Part shown: positions 63,281 through 64,000 of the stretch, piece after piece
Numbering within the stretch: the first letter of the stretch is position 1
How the letters are laid out: every line of letters starts with the position of its first letter
Assembly (NCBI GenBank): GCA_004009845.1
Contig: RMBW01000012.1
Span: forward strand, 1-64,000
Direction: 5' to 3'
DNA: 64,000 nucleotides
Origin: Davidsoniella eucalypti
Taxonomy: Eukaryota > Ascomycota > Sordariomycetes > Microascales > Ceratocystidaceae
Notes under the pieces: model-generated
Seen by the model: only the letters and a program-made list of their open reading frames with translations
Told to the model about the DNA's origin: nothing
Databases searched by the model: none
Program-made: the position numbers and the translations under genes

Positions 63281-64000
63281 CTATTGCCGAAAGCCCTGCT
63301 TAGCTTTCATCTGCTCGATTCGTGCCTTGAGTTGGCTTGTCACTTCTGCTGCACGTTTCCAACTCTCCACGCCTCCTCCACTATTTCCGCCGTTTCCGCC
63401 AGATCCTCCACTTCCGCCAACTGAGCCGCCATATCGCAGTTGAGAGTGATGCATCGAAGGCTGGTGTTCGTTCCGTTCGGCATAGCCATTGCTTCCTTGT
63501 GACCCGGCGTCATCGTTCTGGTAGTGATTGCTATAGGATGATGATGGCATCTGTATCACGGACTGGCGGTATGATGCCCGCGCGGGGCTAGCCCGGCCCG
63601 AGGCCATATTGTTTGCGCCACTGCCGTAGCTACCCAGGCTAGGGCTCAGTTTGGACCGTCCGTACATGGATTCACTGTTTCCGTTGCCGTTGCCATTCTC
63701 CTTCTCTTCACTCATGTTGCTAGCATAGCTGATACGCTGGTTGCCGTTGGCAGCCACACTGCCTGATCTGCTAGTGGCTTGTGAGCCTGGTCGGTTGTGG
63801 TTGTAAGTCGCGGGGCCGGGGCCGGTGCGTACTTCGTCGCGATATATTCCAGCGTCATCGTGTGTGGGAGAAGTCATACGTTCACGGTCTGTTGTCGCAG
63901 AAGATGCCTCAGTGTCAGTATTGCCGAAAGCCAAATCATGTGGTCTTTTCTTAAGACACTCACCACCAACTGGGCTGACGGCGCCACCCGGCCCTCTGAG
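63281..64000 (-). CDS. 3' end of an unidentified gene (partial at right edge)
   Basis: Two exons visible: from beyond 64000 to 63964, then 63888-63281. The donor GTGAGT at 63963, branch ACTGAC and acceptor CAACAG at 63889 keep phase 1 and join GAVSPVG to DRERMTSPTHDDAG. The C-terminal about 200 residues are disordered, rich in Ser, Gly and Asn, with a GGSGGNGG patch. They end in a charged helix (SWKRAAEVTSQLKARIEQ) and stop TAG. The predicted helix suggests a coiled-coil or partner-binding end. Family not recognised; the informative part lies outside the window. Convergent with VPS13. Confidence 0.75.
   Translation of the reverse strand, partial: LRGPGGAVSPVGGECLKKRPHDLAFGNTDTEASSATTDRERMTSPTHDDAGIYRDEVRTGPGPATYNHNRPGSQATSRSGSVAANGNQRISYASNMSEEKENGNGNGNSESMYGRSKLSPSLGSYGSGANNMASGRASPARASYRQSVIQMPSSSYSNHYQNDDAGSQGSNGYAERNEHQPSMHHSQLRYGGSVGGSGGSGGNGGNSGGGVESWKRAAEVTSQLKARIEQMKAKQGFRQ

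Overview
The window looks like a plant-associated filamentous ascomycete (Pezizomycotina). The evidence is small introns with GTAAGT-type donors and CTAAC/CTGAC branch points, a multi-exon AAT amino acid permease, a fungal-type pectin lyase, a CBM1 (cellulose-binding) secreted protein, an intronless 10-kb VPS13 gene, and 5S rRNA genes dispersed as single copies rather than in an rDNA array. The species cannot be named from the sequence alone.

Layout. 1-3.6 kb: a 5'-truncated fungal transcription factor relic and a five-exon amino acid permease that is intact except for one single-nucleotide frameshift, both on the minus strand. 4-39.5 kb: a gene-poor, repeat-rich block. It holds non-LTR (LINE) relics, nested short retroelements with clear target-site duplications, a tRNA-like SINE, the 3' end of a Ty3/gypsy element, a degraded RecQ-type helicase gene, and two identical 119-nt 5S rRNA genes in inverted orientation about 25 kb apart inside longer homologous flanks. 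Scattered in it are lineage-specific 'orphan' genes with good promoters and start contexts (13.6-14.6, 20.8-21.9, 38.0-38.7 kb) and a small secreted cysteine-rich CBM19-like protein (25.3-25.7 kb). 40.2-41.8 kb: a very acidic orphan gene split by one in-frame TAG. 42-46.9 kb: tandem repeats and small TE traces. 47-64 kb: ordinary genes again, namely pectin lyase, CBM1 protein, HSL-type esterase, VPS13, and the 3' end of a gene running off the right edge.

The pectin lyase, CBM1 protein, esterase and small secreted protein fit extracellular attack on plant polymers. VPS13 is housekeeping lipid transport. The most informative parts are the transposon nest (30.4-35.6 kb), where four insertions can be read with their duplicated target sites, one of them exactly at the 5' end of a 5S rRNA gene, and a recurrent pattern of single TAG/TAA codons in otherwise open genes that could come from CAG/CAA by C-to-T change at CpA (RIP-like).

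Limits: all family names are from motif recognition by eye, with no database search. Exon borders are read from splice consensus and reading frame. AT-rich relic regions are only partly explained.
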